A stretch of 64,000 nucleotides of DNA from Coraliomargarita sinensis. GTDB lineage: Bacteria; Verrucomicrobiota; Verrucomicrobiia; Opitutales; Coraliomargaritaceae. The translations under genes and the position numbers were made by a program. The stretch spans positions 434,001-498,000 of the forward strand of contig NZ_QHJQ01000001.1 of the NCBI RefSeq assembly GCF_003185655.1. The letters run 5' to 3'. The notes beneath the pieces are model-generated. The model was not told the DNA's origin. It did not search any database and saw only the letters and a program-made list of their open reading frames with translations. Each line of letters starts with the position of its first letter. Within the stretch, counting starts at the first letter, position 1. Of the stretch, positions 10,126-17,805 are shown piece after piece.

Positions 10126-10380
10126 TCAGAAGTGTCTTCTGGCGAATTCTCGACCGGAGCCTGATTTGAGATACTTCTCGAACGCCCGTGCCTTAGCTTC
10201 GGAACGGAAACTTACCGCAGTTTGAATTTGCCAAGGTCTGAACTTTACGGTGTGTGGGACATCACCTTGGTTGTGTTTTTTGAGCCTCGCCTCCAAGTCG
10301 TCAGTACATCCGGTGTAATGACGGTCAGGATACTCAAGCGACCGGAGAATGTAGACGTATTTGAAAGGGTTCTCTGGCAT
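10126..10380 (-). CDS. Small GIY-YIG nuclease family protein
   Basis: 84 residues, a single GIY-YIG (URI/UvrC-like) domain. Seen: 'YVYILRS' and 'HYTGCTDDLEARLKKHN' (the GIY and YIG strands with the following Arg helix) and a C-terminal 'EKYLKSGSGREFARRHF', all typical of stand-alone bacterial members of about 80-100 residues. The family includes homing, repair and mobile nucleases; the role of these single-domain forms is not established. The gene sits between two exact 21-base repeats and 110 bases from tRNA-Val, with no functional partner nearby, which suggests a mobile or repeat-associated role (inference). Confidence 0.88.
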   Translation of the reverse strand: MPENPFKYVYILRSLEYPDRHYTGCTDDLEARLKKHNQGDVPHTVKFRPWQIQTAVSFRSEAKARAFEKYLKSGSGREFARRHF

Positions 10381-10458
10381 GCCAAGCCGTAGTCAGGAGT
10401 GGGAGATACTTGCCGTTCGGTCCGCCTGCGCTTCACGTGGTGAAGTCTCCGGCGTGAC

Positions 10459-10491
10459 AGCCTTCGCCGTTGCTCCGCTCCTGCGAAGGCT
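10459..10491 (-). repeat. Stem-loop containing direct-repeat copy 2, at tRNA 3' end
   Basis: AGCCTTCGC (10459-10467) pairs perfectly with GCGAAGGCT (10483-10491). The 15-base loop and right arm hold copy 2 (10469-10489) of the 21-base repeat that also occurs at 10102-10122. The right arm touches the CCA end of tRNA-Val, so it could also serve as a processing or termination structure. A second hairpin, CTTCAC-gtg-GTGAAG, lies at about 10430-10444. Confidence 0.75.
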
Positions 10492-10567
10492 GGTGGGAGC
10501 GACTGGAGTCGAACCAGCGACCTCATCCATGTCAAGGATGCGCTCTAACCAACTGAGCTACGCCCCC
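10491..10567 (-). tRNA. tRNA-Val (anticodon GAC)
   Basis: On the minus strand the sequence folds as a full cloverleaf. The acceptor stem GGGGGCG pairs with CGCTCCC (one G-T pair), the discriminator is A and CCA is encoded. The D arm contains 'AGCTCAGTTGGTTAGAGC'. The anticodon stem CATCC/GGATG encloses loop TTGACAT, giving anticodon GAC, and the T arm has 'GGTTCGACTCC'. 77 bases including CCA. Confidence 0.96.
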
Positions 10568-10659
10568 CTTCAGCTTGGGAAGGGCGGAATAAATGTTCTC
10601 GTTTGGGCAGTAGCAAGAAAAAATTTGCTGTGTCCGGACATACGTCGAAGCTGAATGCC

Positions 10660-11460
10660 ATGAATATTGTGCGGGTAGTGAACAGCGATGGGCAGATTTG
10701 TTTTGGTGTGGAAAGTAAAGGAGAGGTGCATCGCATCGCTGGGGACATTTTCGATCAGTTCAGTGTCACGGATGAAGTGTTGGAACCGGTCAAGCGTTTG
10801 GCGCCGCTCGAGCCGAAGCAGATTTACGCGATCGGGCTGAATTACCGCGAGCATGCGGCGGAGATGAAGTCGGAGGTTCCCGAGTATCCCGTGGTGTTTA
10901 CCAAGAGCGTGACTTCGGTGGCGCATCCGAACGGTCCCATTCGCTTGCCCCGGCACCTGCACAGCGATCAGGTGGATTACGAAGGAGAGCTTGCCGTGGT
11001 CATCGGCAAAGTGTGTAAAAATGTTTCCGCGGATGAAGCCCTCGACTACGTGCTGGGCTACACCTGTGCCAATGATGTAAGCGCGCGGGACTGGCAAAAG
11101 GTTTACGGCGGCGGTCAATGGATCAAGGGAAAGAGCTTTGATACTTTTTGCCCGCTCGGGCCCTTCCTGGTGACGGCGGATGAAGTGCCCGACCCGCAGA
11201 TCCTGCCCCTGCGTACCATGCTGAACGGGCAAATTGTGCAAGAATCCTTTACCGGGGACATGATTTTTCCGGTCGCCGAGCTAATTGCCTTTCTCAGTGG
11301 CAGCACCACCTTGCTTCCCGGCACCGTCATCCTGACCGGCACGCCCCCTGGGGTGGGCATGGCGGCGCATCCACCGCGCTTCCTTCGCCCCGGCGATGAA
11401 GTGGTCGTGGATATTACCGGCATCGGCATGCTTCATAATCATATTGTTTCTGAGACATGA
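10660..11460 (+). CDS. Fumarylacetoacetate hydrolase (FAH) family protein
   Basis: 266 residues from ATG 10660; a TTG at 10603 is possible but would begin close to the tRNA. FAH-family enzymes use a divalent metal to cleave or isomerise beta-diketo acids such as fumarylpyruvate or 2-hydroxyhepta-2,4-dienedioate, or to decarboxylate oxaloacetate. Seen: '[12 protein letters not shown]', the metal-binding '[12 protein letters not shown]', '[14 protein letters not shown]', '[12 protein letters not shown]' and '[11 protein letters not shown]'. Specificity cannot be told from sequence and no catabolic neighbours are present, so the exact substrate is left open. Confidence 0.88.
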   Translation: MNIVRVVNSDGQICFGVESKGEVHRIAGDIFDQFSVTDEVLEPVKRLAPLEPKQIYAIGLNYREHAAEMKSEVPEYPVVFTKSVTSVAHPNGPIRLPRHLHSDQVDYEGELAVVIGKVCKNVSADEALDYVLGYTCANDVSARDWQKVYGGGQWIKGKSFDTFCPLGPFLVTADEVPDPQILPLRTMLNGQIVQESFTGDMIFPVAELIAFLSGSTTLLPGTVILTGTPPGVGMAAHPPRFLRPGDEVVVDITGIGMLHNHIVSET

Positions 11461-11489
11461 GATCTGAGATCTGAGACCTGAGACACACC
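11457..11489 (+). repeat. Short degenerate tandem repeat after FAH gene
   Basis: Consecutive 'gagatct', 'gagatct', 'gagacct' and 'gagac' units begin at the FAH stop codon. They form a small tandem array in the intergenic space before the ParA gene. No promoter or terminator can be assigned with confidence here. Confidence 0.5.
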
Positions 11490-11589
11490 GATTGCCTCGG
11501 CGGTGCCCGTAGAGTGCGGCTGTGATTGGAACGGGATAGTTCCGGTCTTTCTTCTCGACGGGATACATCGCAAAGCTATCACTTGAGTC

Positions 11590-12372
11590 ATGTCTGCGAC
11601 TGTATTCTCGATTGCCAACCAAAAGGGCGGAGTGGGCAAAACCACGACGGCAATAAATCTCAGCTATGCGCTGGCCGATAAGGGTGTGCGCACGGTCCTC
11701 GTCGATCTCGACCCGCAAGCAAATGCGACCAGCGGTTTGGGCCTGGAAAAGCAGGAAGGGGGCAGCCTTTATGGCCCGCTATGCGGCGAGGGCAACGCCC
11801 TGGAGAAAGTCCAGCCGGTCGGCAGTAGCGATTGTCTTTTCATCATTCCCTCCGAGGTCGACATGGCGGCGATTGAGATCGAGCTGGTCCAGCGGGAGAA
11901 TTACCTGCTGCAGCTGCGGGAAGTGATTGCACCGCTGCGTGAGTCGGGCGACTACGATGCGGTCATACTCGATTGCCCACCCGCGCTGGGAATGCTTTCG
12001 ATGAACAGCCTGGCGGCGGCGGATTATCTGCTGATCGCTCTGCAATGCGAGTATCTGGCCATGGAAGGTCTCGGCCAAATTCTCAAAGTTGTGGAAAAGT
12101 TGCGGGATGCGGGCGTCAACAACGGTTTGGAACTAGGTGGCATCCTGATGACTATGTTCGACCAACGTACCAATCTCGGGCAGCAGGTCGTCGGCGAGGT
12201 GCGCAACCATTTCGGAGATCTGGTTTTTCGAACCATGATCCCCCGCTCCGTCCGTCTCAGCGAGGCGCCCAGTTTTGGCCAATCGATTTTTGAATACGAT
12301 GCGACCAGTCGCGGTGCTCACGCTTACCGCTACTTCGCGGATGAAGTGATTGATCGCTTTAATCTTGGGTAG
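11590..12372 (+). CDS. parA: ParA/Soj-family chromosome partitioning ATPase
   Basis: 260 residues. ParA-type ATPases bind DNA nonspecifically as ATP dimers and, with ParB, move origin regions apart. Seen: deviant Walker A 'QKGGVGKTTTAINL' (about residues 10-23), Walker A' 'VDLDPQANATSG', Walker B 'VILDCPPALG' and the C-terminal 'IPRSVRLSEAPSFGQ' typical of Soj. The length is normal. The usual partner parB is not next to it; a Xer recombinase follows instead after about 80 bases. ParA-like proteins also position other cargo, but the close match to Soj motifs favours chromosome partitioning. Confidence 0.9.
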   Translation: MSATVFSIANQKGGVGKTTTAINLSYALADKGVRTVLVDLDPQANATSGLGLEKQEGGSLYGPLCGEGNALEKVQPVGSSDCLFIIPSEVDMAAIEIELVQRENYLLQLREVIAPLRESGDYDAVILDCPPALGMLSMNSLAAADYLLIALQCEYLAMEGLGQILKVVEKLRDAGVNNGLELGGILMTMFDQRTNLGQQVVGEVRNHFGDLVFRTMIPRSVRLSEAPSFGQSIFEYDATSRGAHAYRYFADEVIDRFNLG

Positions 12373-12453
12373 TAGCGCTGGCGCGTCCCGCATCTTAACT
12401 GTAGGAAATTGTGCGATGCGGTGCCGGAGGCACTCGCGCTACCCTTGCCAGAC

Positions 12454-13365
12454 ATGCCTGAACACATCCCTTATCTCGAAGCCTTTATCGCCCATCTCAG
12501 GCTGGAGCGACGGGTTTCCGATTATACCGTTCGGAATTATTCTGCGGCGGTGGGAAATTTTGTGAAGTGGCTCGAAGCCGCGGGCAAGTGGAAGGATGAT
12601 TTCGGAGTCGTGCGTCCGGTCATGGTACGCTCTTTTCTCGTGGAGCAGGGACGACGCATCGCCCGTCGTACCCTCCATAATCATGTCTCCGGGTTGCGTG
12701 CATTTTATCGGTATCTGCGCGAGCAGGGTGTGGTCGAGGCCAACCCCTTTACCGGAGTGACGCTGCCCAAGCTGGAGAAGCCCCTCCCGAAATTTCTCTC
12801 CGAGGCTCAGATGACGCAGTTGCTCAATGCGCCGCTCACTTTGTGGAAGGATGGGAAGCTCGGCGAATTTGAGGCGTTCCGCGACAGTTTGATTCTGGAA
12901 CTGCTTTACGGGGGCGGTCTCCGCGTGAGTGAACTTTGCGGGCTGACGCATGGTGACGTCGATCCCGGGCAGGGCGTGGCAAGGGTCATGGGGAAAGGGC
13001 GCAAGCAGCGTCTCTGCCCGCTCGGCCCGGTGGCGACACAGTGTCTTAAGACCTTTATTCGGCGCTTTGAACTCAGCGCGGACTTGAAAGACTTTGTTAT
13101 CTGTCATCGGAACGGTAAGCCCATGCAGCCGCGCGAGATTCAGAAGCTCCTGAAAAAGCACCTGGCTGCTGCTGAGCTGCCGCTCGATATGACACCGCAT
13201 AAGCTGCGCCACTCCTTCGCCACGCATATGCTCGATCACGGAGCCGACCTTCGGGCCGTACAGGAACTGCTTGGGCACGCCAACCTCTCGACGACCCAGG
13301 TCTACACCCACGTTTCGGTGGCACGGCTCAAGGAGGCGCACAAGCAGGCGCATCCAAGGGCGTGA
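12454..13365 (+). CDS. xerC: Tyrosine recombinase XerC/XerD
   Basis: 303 residues from ATG 12454; a non-ATG frame extends 15 codons further upstream. Xer recombinases resolve chromosome dimers at dif near the terminus. N-terminal SAM-like core-binding domain (about 8-90), then the catalytic domain with all active residues visible: Arg157 ('GLRVSELCGL'), Lys181 ('MGKGRKQR'), His249 and Arg252 ('PHKLRHSFATHM'), His275 ('LLGHANL') and Tyr284 ('TTQVYTHVS'). XerC and XerD cannot be separated safely from sequence alone. The housekeeping length and lack of an adjacent island argue against a phage integrase. Confidence 0.9.
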   Translation: MPEHIPYLEAFIAHLRLERRVSDYTVRNYSAAVGNFVKWLEAAGKWKDDFGVVRPVMVRSFLVEQGRRIARRTLHNHVSGLRAFYRYLREQGVVEANPFTGVTLPKLEKPLPKFLSEAQMTQLLNAPLTLWKDGKLGEFEAFRDSLILELLYGGGLRVSELCGLTHGDVDPGQGVARVMGKGRKQRLCPLGPVATQCLKTFIRRFELSADLKDFVICHRNGKPMQPREIQKLLKKHLAAAELPLDMTPHKLRHSFATHMLDHGADLRAVQELLGHANLSTTQVYTHVSVARLKEAHKQAHPRA

Positions 13366-13454
13366 TCAGCTTACACTGGCATTAAGTTTAATTTGTCAAG
13401 AGGTTGGGCAATATTTTGTTGCTAATCTAGGGTTTTGACCTCAATTGACATAGT

Positions 13455-14414
13455 GTGAATACTTTTCTATCTTATGTGGCTGCATTGGGTTTTCTAAGTC
13501 CCTCACTCGTGTTTGGAGTAATTGCTTTGAACACCTCGACAGAGGATTGGATTGCCGTTGTATATCCTGAAAGCGTGCGTTCCGACTACCTGACCGACCA
13601 ACAAACCGGCCAGCCGGAGGCGGACATAGTCGGGACCGTGGAATTGAATAAACAGCCTGGATTTTACAGGCAGTATCTTGATGTGGGCAATGACGGGCTG
13701 ATCCACAACGACGAACTGGCTTTTCGTGTACGACTGGGCGGCGATACGAATTCAACCGGTCTGGACACTACGGTGCTTGTGGGTATCTCTTTTCACCAGC
13801 CCGGCCAAACCGCTTCGATCGACTTGTTTGTCGGTGTGAATCCGGGGCCGGGAAACCGCACCTACCTCAACTTTTATGACCCGGGTGACGACCTGAACAC
13901 GTCACCCGATACCACCAGTGTTTTGGACTACAGTGGGCCGACCGGTTCCAGCCTGACTTGGCAACGGGACGAACGTGATACTGATTTCGGGAACTACTTT
14001 TCCTTTCTCACAGTTGACAGCACCACGGACCATTACCTCGCCGATGAAAATAACACGGATGCAAGCAACGATTTGGGCGGTACGGGGGGAAATGATATGT
14101 TCGTAAGCTTCAGGGTGGAAATGATGAATATCATCGAGGCGGCCAGTGATCTCAAAGGGATCACCGTCGATGAAAATACTGCGATGAGTTATGTTGTGCT
14201 CACTTCGAATCAGGACAACGCCTTTAATCAGGACTTGGGCGGACACGACGGGTCGACGGGTTCCTTTGATAAATCGAGCAGTACCTGGGGCGACCTGGGT
14301 GGGGTAACAATGCCCTACCTGGGCGATGAGGGAGTGGTGCCTGAAGCTTCAAATTATGCCCTCATAGTGGGGAGCTTCGTCCTTGTTCTGTCGTTAGTCA
14401 GCCGCAGAAGGTAA
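13455..14414 (+). CDS. PEP-CTERM-type exported protein with EF-hand-like loop
   Basis: 319 residues with a GTG start. A signal peptide (about 1-22) is followed by an acidic, Asn/Asp/Gly-rich region and ends in a PEP-CTERM-like sorting tail: 'VPEASNYALIVG', a hydrophobic helix and 'SRRR'. In such systems an exosortase cuts at the P-E-P-like motif and passes the protein to the outer envelope or matrix. Residues 'DVGNDGLIHNDE' fit a 12-residue EF-hand-like calcium loop (D1, D5, G6, I8, E12). The body matches no family I know. No exosortase gene is in the window. Confidence 0.75.
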   Translation: MNTFLSYVAALGFLSPSLVFGVIALNTSTEDWIAVVYPESVRSDYLTDQQTGQPEADIVGTVELNKQPGFYRQYLDVGNDGLIHNDELAFRVRLGGDTNSTGLDTTVLVGISFHQPGQTASIDLFVGVNPGPGNRTYLNFYDPGDDLNTSPDTTSVLDYSGPTGSSLTWQRDERDTDFGNYFSFLTVDSTTDHYLADENNTDASNDLGGTGGNDMFVSFRVEMMNIIEAASDLKGITVDENTAMSYVVLTSNQDNAFNQDLGGHDGSTGSFDKSSSTWGDLGGVTMPYLGDEGVVPEASNYALIVGSFVLVLSLVSRRR

Positions 14415-14479
14415 TACTGTCTGTTCGAAGGCCGGGTTTGTTACAGTCACAAGGCCATTCAGGCGTTTGAGTCGGCTTT

Positions 14480-14511
14480 CCCTGCGCGGATATCGATTCC
14501 GGAACGCAGGG
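14480..14511. terminator. Hairpin between convergent genes
   Basis: CCCTGCG (14480-14486) pairs with CGCAGGG (14505-14511), with an inner CGGA/TCCG. It sits between the PEP-CTERM gene (plus) and ccsA (minus), so it could end transcription from both sides, but no clear U-run follows on either strand. Confidence 0.35.
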
Positions 14512-14540
14512 CCTGTATGACGTCTATCAATGCCCACATC

Positions 14541-16454
14541 TTATGTCTGCGTATCGCTTGAATCCAAGTCCGCGATCAAGATCCGCTTCCGTTCCTTCTG
14601 ATCCTTCTCGCGGCCGAACTCGCTGCGCCAGAAGCGCCAGGGAAGCAGCACCAGCCCGATGAAAACAAGTTGGCTGACCAAAAAGGCCATTAGCCAGTAG
14701 AAGCCACTGTCGGTAAAGCCGTAAGAGTGGAGGCCCACACCGAGCAGGTTGGTACCGAACCAGGACCAGGCGGTGATGACATTGCCGCAGATAGCCAGCG
14801 CCATCAGGCCGCGCTCCTTGCAGATGCCGCCCCAGCGTGCGTGCAGGTAGATCGCACCCATGATGACTATCATGAGGGCGCCGTTTTCCTTCGGATCCCA
14901 GCCCCAGAAGCGGCCCCAGCTCTGGTCGGCCCAGATGCCGCCGAGAATCGTGCCCACGAGGCTGAACAGCGTGCCGAAGCAGATAATGCCGTAGACCATG
15001 CCACTGAGCGAGCGGGCAGACTTCTTGTCGAAGCGAGAACCGAAGACACCGAGTACGCCAAAGAAAATGGCGAGCGTACCGGCCAGAAACATGGCGGAAT
15101 AGCCAAAGGTGATAACGACGACGTGCGTCGCCAGCCAGAAGTTCGAGTCGAGGACGGCACGCATCATTTCCAGCGTGTCTCCGGTCATGGCGAGGTGATG
15201 GGCCACGATCAGGGTGCAAAAGCCCACCAATGAAGCCATGGCCGCGCCGATACCGTTGCGGAAAAAGCGTTCCAGGAAAACTCCGAGCAGGACGGCGCCC
15301 CAGCCGACAAAGACGGCGGAAGAGTAGAGGTTCGTGACTGGCGGGCGCCCTTGGATGTACATGCGCGAGGCAAGTCCGAAGGTATGGATAATAAAGGCCA
15401 GTACCAGCACCCAGAACGCGGATTTGTTCAGGGCCTCCGGCCAGCGCAGCCAGGAGATGCAGATGGCAAGAAAGACGAGCACGTAGAGCTGCATGGCCAC
15501 ACTGAACGGCTGCATCGAGTTAAAGACGCGTTCGTAATGTACGCGGTCGATTTCGTCCGGGAAGTCGGCGATGAAACGCTGCCGCAATTCCTGTGCGGTC
15601 TGGTTGAAGGTTTCCGTATCTCCCGCGCGGTAAGCCATCGTCAGGCTGGCGTAGCTGGTCACGTAGGGGCTAAGCGGCTCGCCTTGCATGACGCTGAGCA
15701 GTTCCTCACCGATATTTTTCCAGTCCTCCAGTGGATCAACCGGTGGTGGAGGCGGGACCACGCTGAGGTGGGCGGTCTGGGAGAGTTTCAGGTAATCATC
15801 TCCGAAAGTGACGAAGCGGCGGAGCAGGTCGGCATCGTAGTCTTCGCCCGCTTGTTGCTTGCGCAGGGCATCCATGCCAGGACCAATCGTGCTTTGGTAG
15901 CTCTGGTATTCGTCGATCAGTCGGTCGAGCCGCTCGGCGCCGCCAATCGGGTGGAGCGAGTGCATGACCCGGTGGTAGAGCATGAGCCCGTCGTTCAGGT
16001 CGGCGATCTGTTTGTCGTAAGCGCTGCGCTTCTTCGGCTCCGGATCGATCTTGGAGTAGAGCTCGAGGATGGCCTGAAAGTGGGGCTGCAGGTCGTTGAA
16101 GGAATAATAGCGCTGGCCTTGTTCGGCCAGGCCGGGCAGTCCGAGATCGTCGGGAAACTCAATTTTGAAAACGCGGTAGGTGTCCGCCACTTCCGGGCGC
16201 ATGGTCAGGTCCATGAACCATTCGATCGGTTGCAGCCATTCGCCGTCCGGGGCTTCCACTTTCTGGCGCCCGGAAAGGATGAGCAAAGTGTTTCGCGCCA
16301 CCGAATCGAGCGGCTTGATCCGTCCTCCCACCTGCACCGGGAGCTCGGAGAAGCTGTCGACGTCGAAACCGCTCTCATTCCCTGCCGGACGAAACTGACG
16401 GGCAAAAACCACCAGCACGAGGGCGAGAACGATGATGTAGATGAGTTTTTTCAC
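14541..16454 (-). CDS. ccsA: Cytochrome c biogenesis protein CcsA (System II)
   Basis: 637 residues. With ResB, CcsA forms the haem-exporting cytochrome c synthase that attaches haem to CxxCH apocytochromes outside the cytoplasmic membrane. An N-terminal membrane anchor is followed by a large extracytoplasmic domain (about 25-310; 'LPVQVGGRIKPLDSVARN'), then eight or so transmembrane helices. The tryptophan-rich haem-binding WWD loop is clear: 'WADQSWGRFWGWDPKEN'. Conserved histidines flank it ('AHHLAMTGDT', 'ATHVVVITFGY', 'LLGVGLHSYGF'). The long N-terminal domain is a lineage-specific extension of the roughly 300-residue core. It is third in an operon after the lipoprotein and resB, separated from resB by an inverted repeat. 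Confidence 0.93.
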   Translation of the reverse strand: MKKLIYIIVLALVLVVFARQFRPAGNESGFDVDSFSELPVQVGGRIKPLDSVARNTLLILSGRQKVEAPDGEWLQPIEWFMDLTMRPEVADTYRVFKIEFPDDLGLPGLAEQGQRYYSFNDLQPHFQAILELYSKIDPEPKKRSAYDKQIADLNDGLMLYHRVMHSLHPIGGAERLDRLIDEYQSYQSTIGPGMDALRKQQAGEDYDADLLRRFVTFGDDYLKLSQTAHLSVVPPPPPVDPLEDWKNIGEELLSVMQGEPLSPYVTSYASLTMAYRAGDTETFNQTAQELRQRFIADFPDEIDRVHYERVFNSMQPFSVAMQLYVLVFLAICISWLRWPEALNKSAFWVLVLAFIIHTFGLASRMYIQGRPPVTNLYSSAVFVGWGAVLLGVFLERFFRNGIGAAMASLVGFCTLIVAHHLAMTGDTLEMMRAVLDSNFWLATHVVVITFGYSAMFLAGTLAIFFGVLGVFGSRFDKKSARSLSGMVYGIICFGTLFSLVGTILGGIWADQSWGRFWGWDPKENGALMIVIMGAIYLHARWGGICKERGLMALAICGNVITAWSWFGTNLLGVGLHSYGFTDSGFYWLMAFLVSQLVFIGLVLLPWRFWRSEFGREKDQKERKRILIADLDSSDTQT

Positions 16455-16467
16455 GGAACAGAATGAT

Positions 16468-16617
16468 TAACCGCAGAGTGCGCTGAGGACGCGGAGGGTG
16501 CTCAGAGGCGTATGATTAAAGAGTGGCTGAAGCATTGGAGTCCTTTGAGGATGTAATGCAGTTACATAGTTTTGAAAATCGGCGTGTTCTCTGCGCTCTC
16601 CGCGCACTCTGCGGTTA
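16468..16617. repeat. Inverted repeat between resB and ccsA
   Basis: TAACCGCAGAGTGCGC at 16468-16483 has its perfect reverse complement at 16602-16617. The similarity continues imperfectly inward as further '(C/A)GCAGAG'- and 'GCGGAG'-like units. The spacer is about 118 bases. It lies inside the ccs operon, so it would be transcribed and could fold into a long stem. A related 'cacagag' array lies at 287-303. Confidence 0.8.
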
Positions 16618-16629
16618 GCTAATTTCATT

Positions 16630-17802
16630 TTAATGGGAGCGTTTACCGAGGAATTTGAAGAAATGCATGCCGAACTGGACGCACATGCCGAGGCCCATGA
16701 GAAGGACGCTGATGTATGGCAGTATCCAGCCCGGGTTGCGGACGACTTGAAAGATGGAGGTTTTGTCCTGATTGGCGAAGGACGCCTGGTAAAAGGTCAG
16801 TCCTTCGTAGCGGAGCGGGTGGTTCATGTAGATGAGTGCTTTTTGATCTTTGAACTCATCCTCGTGGTGCACCATGACTTCGCTGGAAAAGTTAAAAGGA
16901 ATTTCCGTGCCGGGGTACTTGTCGTGTTTGAAGTCGATCAGTTCGATTTCAAAAGGGTAGTAGTGACGGGTGAAGCGCAGTGCCATCTCCCAGGACTGCT
17001 CATCCAGTGTGACTGTTTGGGGCGGAAAGCGCTCGTCGATGACATTGGAGACCAGCCATGTTCCGAGGATCCCGTCCGGTCCGGAGACCTCGACGTAAGC
17101 GGTCGCCGTGTTGATTTCACTTTCCGCGTAGGTGACTTCAGTCGGCGTGGCGACGATATTCATTTTCACCGCGGCTCCGCTGTCTGCCAGGTTGTCTGCG
17201 ACGGGTGCCTGCGCGCGGCCCACGTTTGAGTTGGGGAAATAGCGGACTGTCCTGATGCTGAGTGGTGTATCCGGCACGTTGATACGCTTGCCCGGCTTGA
17301 GCAGGCTGGCAGGGATACTGTGTACCGTATCATGCTCGGGGTCGCTGCGGTCGATGAAAACGAGTTCGTTCTCCCGGACCGCCTGCGAGTAGTTGCTGCG
17401 GCCGCCCTCGTCGACCGGCATCTGGCTCTCCTGTGAAACCAGGTCGGTCAGCAGTTCGCTGACCAGAAGCAGCACCAGGCCGAAGTGCACCAGAAAGATG
17501 CCGCTTTTCCTGAATGTTAGTTTGAAACGGGTAAAGTGTGCGGCGAGCAGATTGACGAACAGCAGGCCGCCCAGTAAATAGCCGCCCGGCATGGGTAGGT
17601 GAAACCAGAAGAGCTTATCGTAATAGAGCCATTGTTCCGGGTAGGACCAAACCACGAGGAAGCTCTCAAAGTAGAGCTTCTGGGTGTGCCAGATCCCGTA
17701 TTCGACCTGATCGAGAGTTCCGAAGAAGATCAGCACCATCGAGAGCGCCAGTAGGACAACGGTCAGGCGAAGGGAGGCAAAGAACTTGAAAATGGCGCCC
17801 AT
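16630..17802 (-). CDS. resB: ResB-like cytochrome c biogenesis protein
   Basis: 390 residues, partner of CcsA in System II cytochrome c maturation. Seen: an N-terminal helix starting 'FKFFASLRLTVVLLALSMVLI' (the typical ResB opening), a second and third helix near residues 70-120, a large extracytoplasmic domain, and a closing motif 'LRYEGLTFYQASF' followed by a last helix ('WILPYISVLLMGLGM'). The 'Y.G..FYQ(A/S)' stretch is characteristic of the family. It starts three bases after the stop of the upstream lipoprotein gene, so the two are surely co-transcribed. Confidence 0.92.
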   Translation of the reverse strand: MGAIFKFFASLRLTVVLLALSMVLIFFGTLDQVEYGIWHTQKLYFESFLVVWSYPEQWLYYDKLFWFHLPMPGGYLLGGLLFVNLLAAHFTRFKLTFRKSGIFLVHFGLVLLLVSELLTDLVSQESQMPVDEGGRSNYSQAVRENELVFIDRSDPEHDTVHSIPASLLKPGKRINVPDTPLSIRTVRYFPNSNVGRAQAPVADNLADSGAAVKMNIVATPTEVTYAESEINTATAYVEVSGPDGILGTWLVSNVIDERFPPQTVTLDEQSWEMALRFTRHYYPFEIELIDFKHDKYPGTEIPFNFSSEVMVHHEDEFKDQKALIYMNHPLRYEGLTFYQASFANQDKTSIFQVVRNPGWILPYISVLLMGLGMCVQFGMHFFKFLGKRSH

Positions 17803-17805
17803 GAT

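Noticed and set aside
10245..10535. Upstream in-phase or overlapping minus-strand frame running from the tRNA-Val region into the GIY-YIG gene
   Set aside because: The sequence ('SLPPAFAGAEQRRR') is a translation of tRNA and repeat DNA in a different frame, not a protein.
12454..13365. Phage or island integrase instead of XerC/D
   Set aside because: The length, full set of Xer residues and lack of adjacent cargo or attachment repeats favour a housekeeping recombinase.
14459..14539. 26-codon open frame (minus) just after the ccsA stop, starting 'MWALIDVIQALRSG'
   Set aside because: It is very short, overlaps the intergenic hairpin, has no recognisable relatives and no ribosome-binding site.
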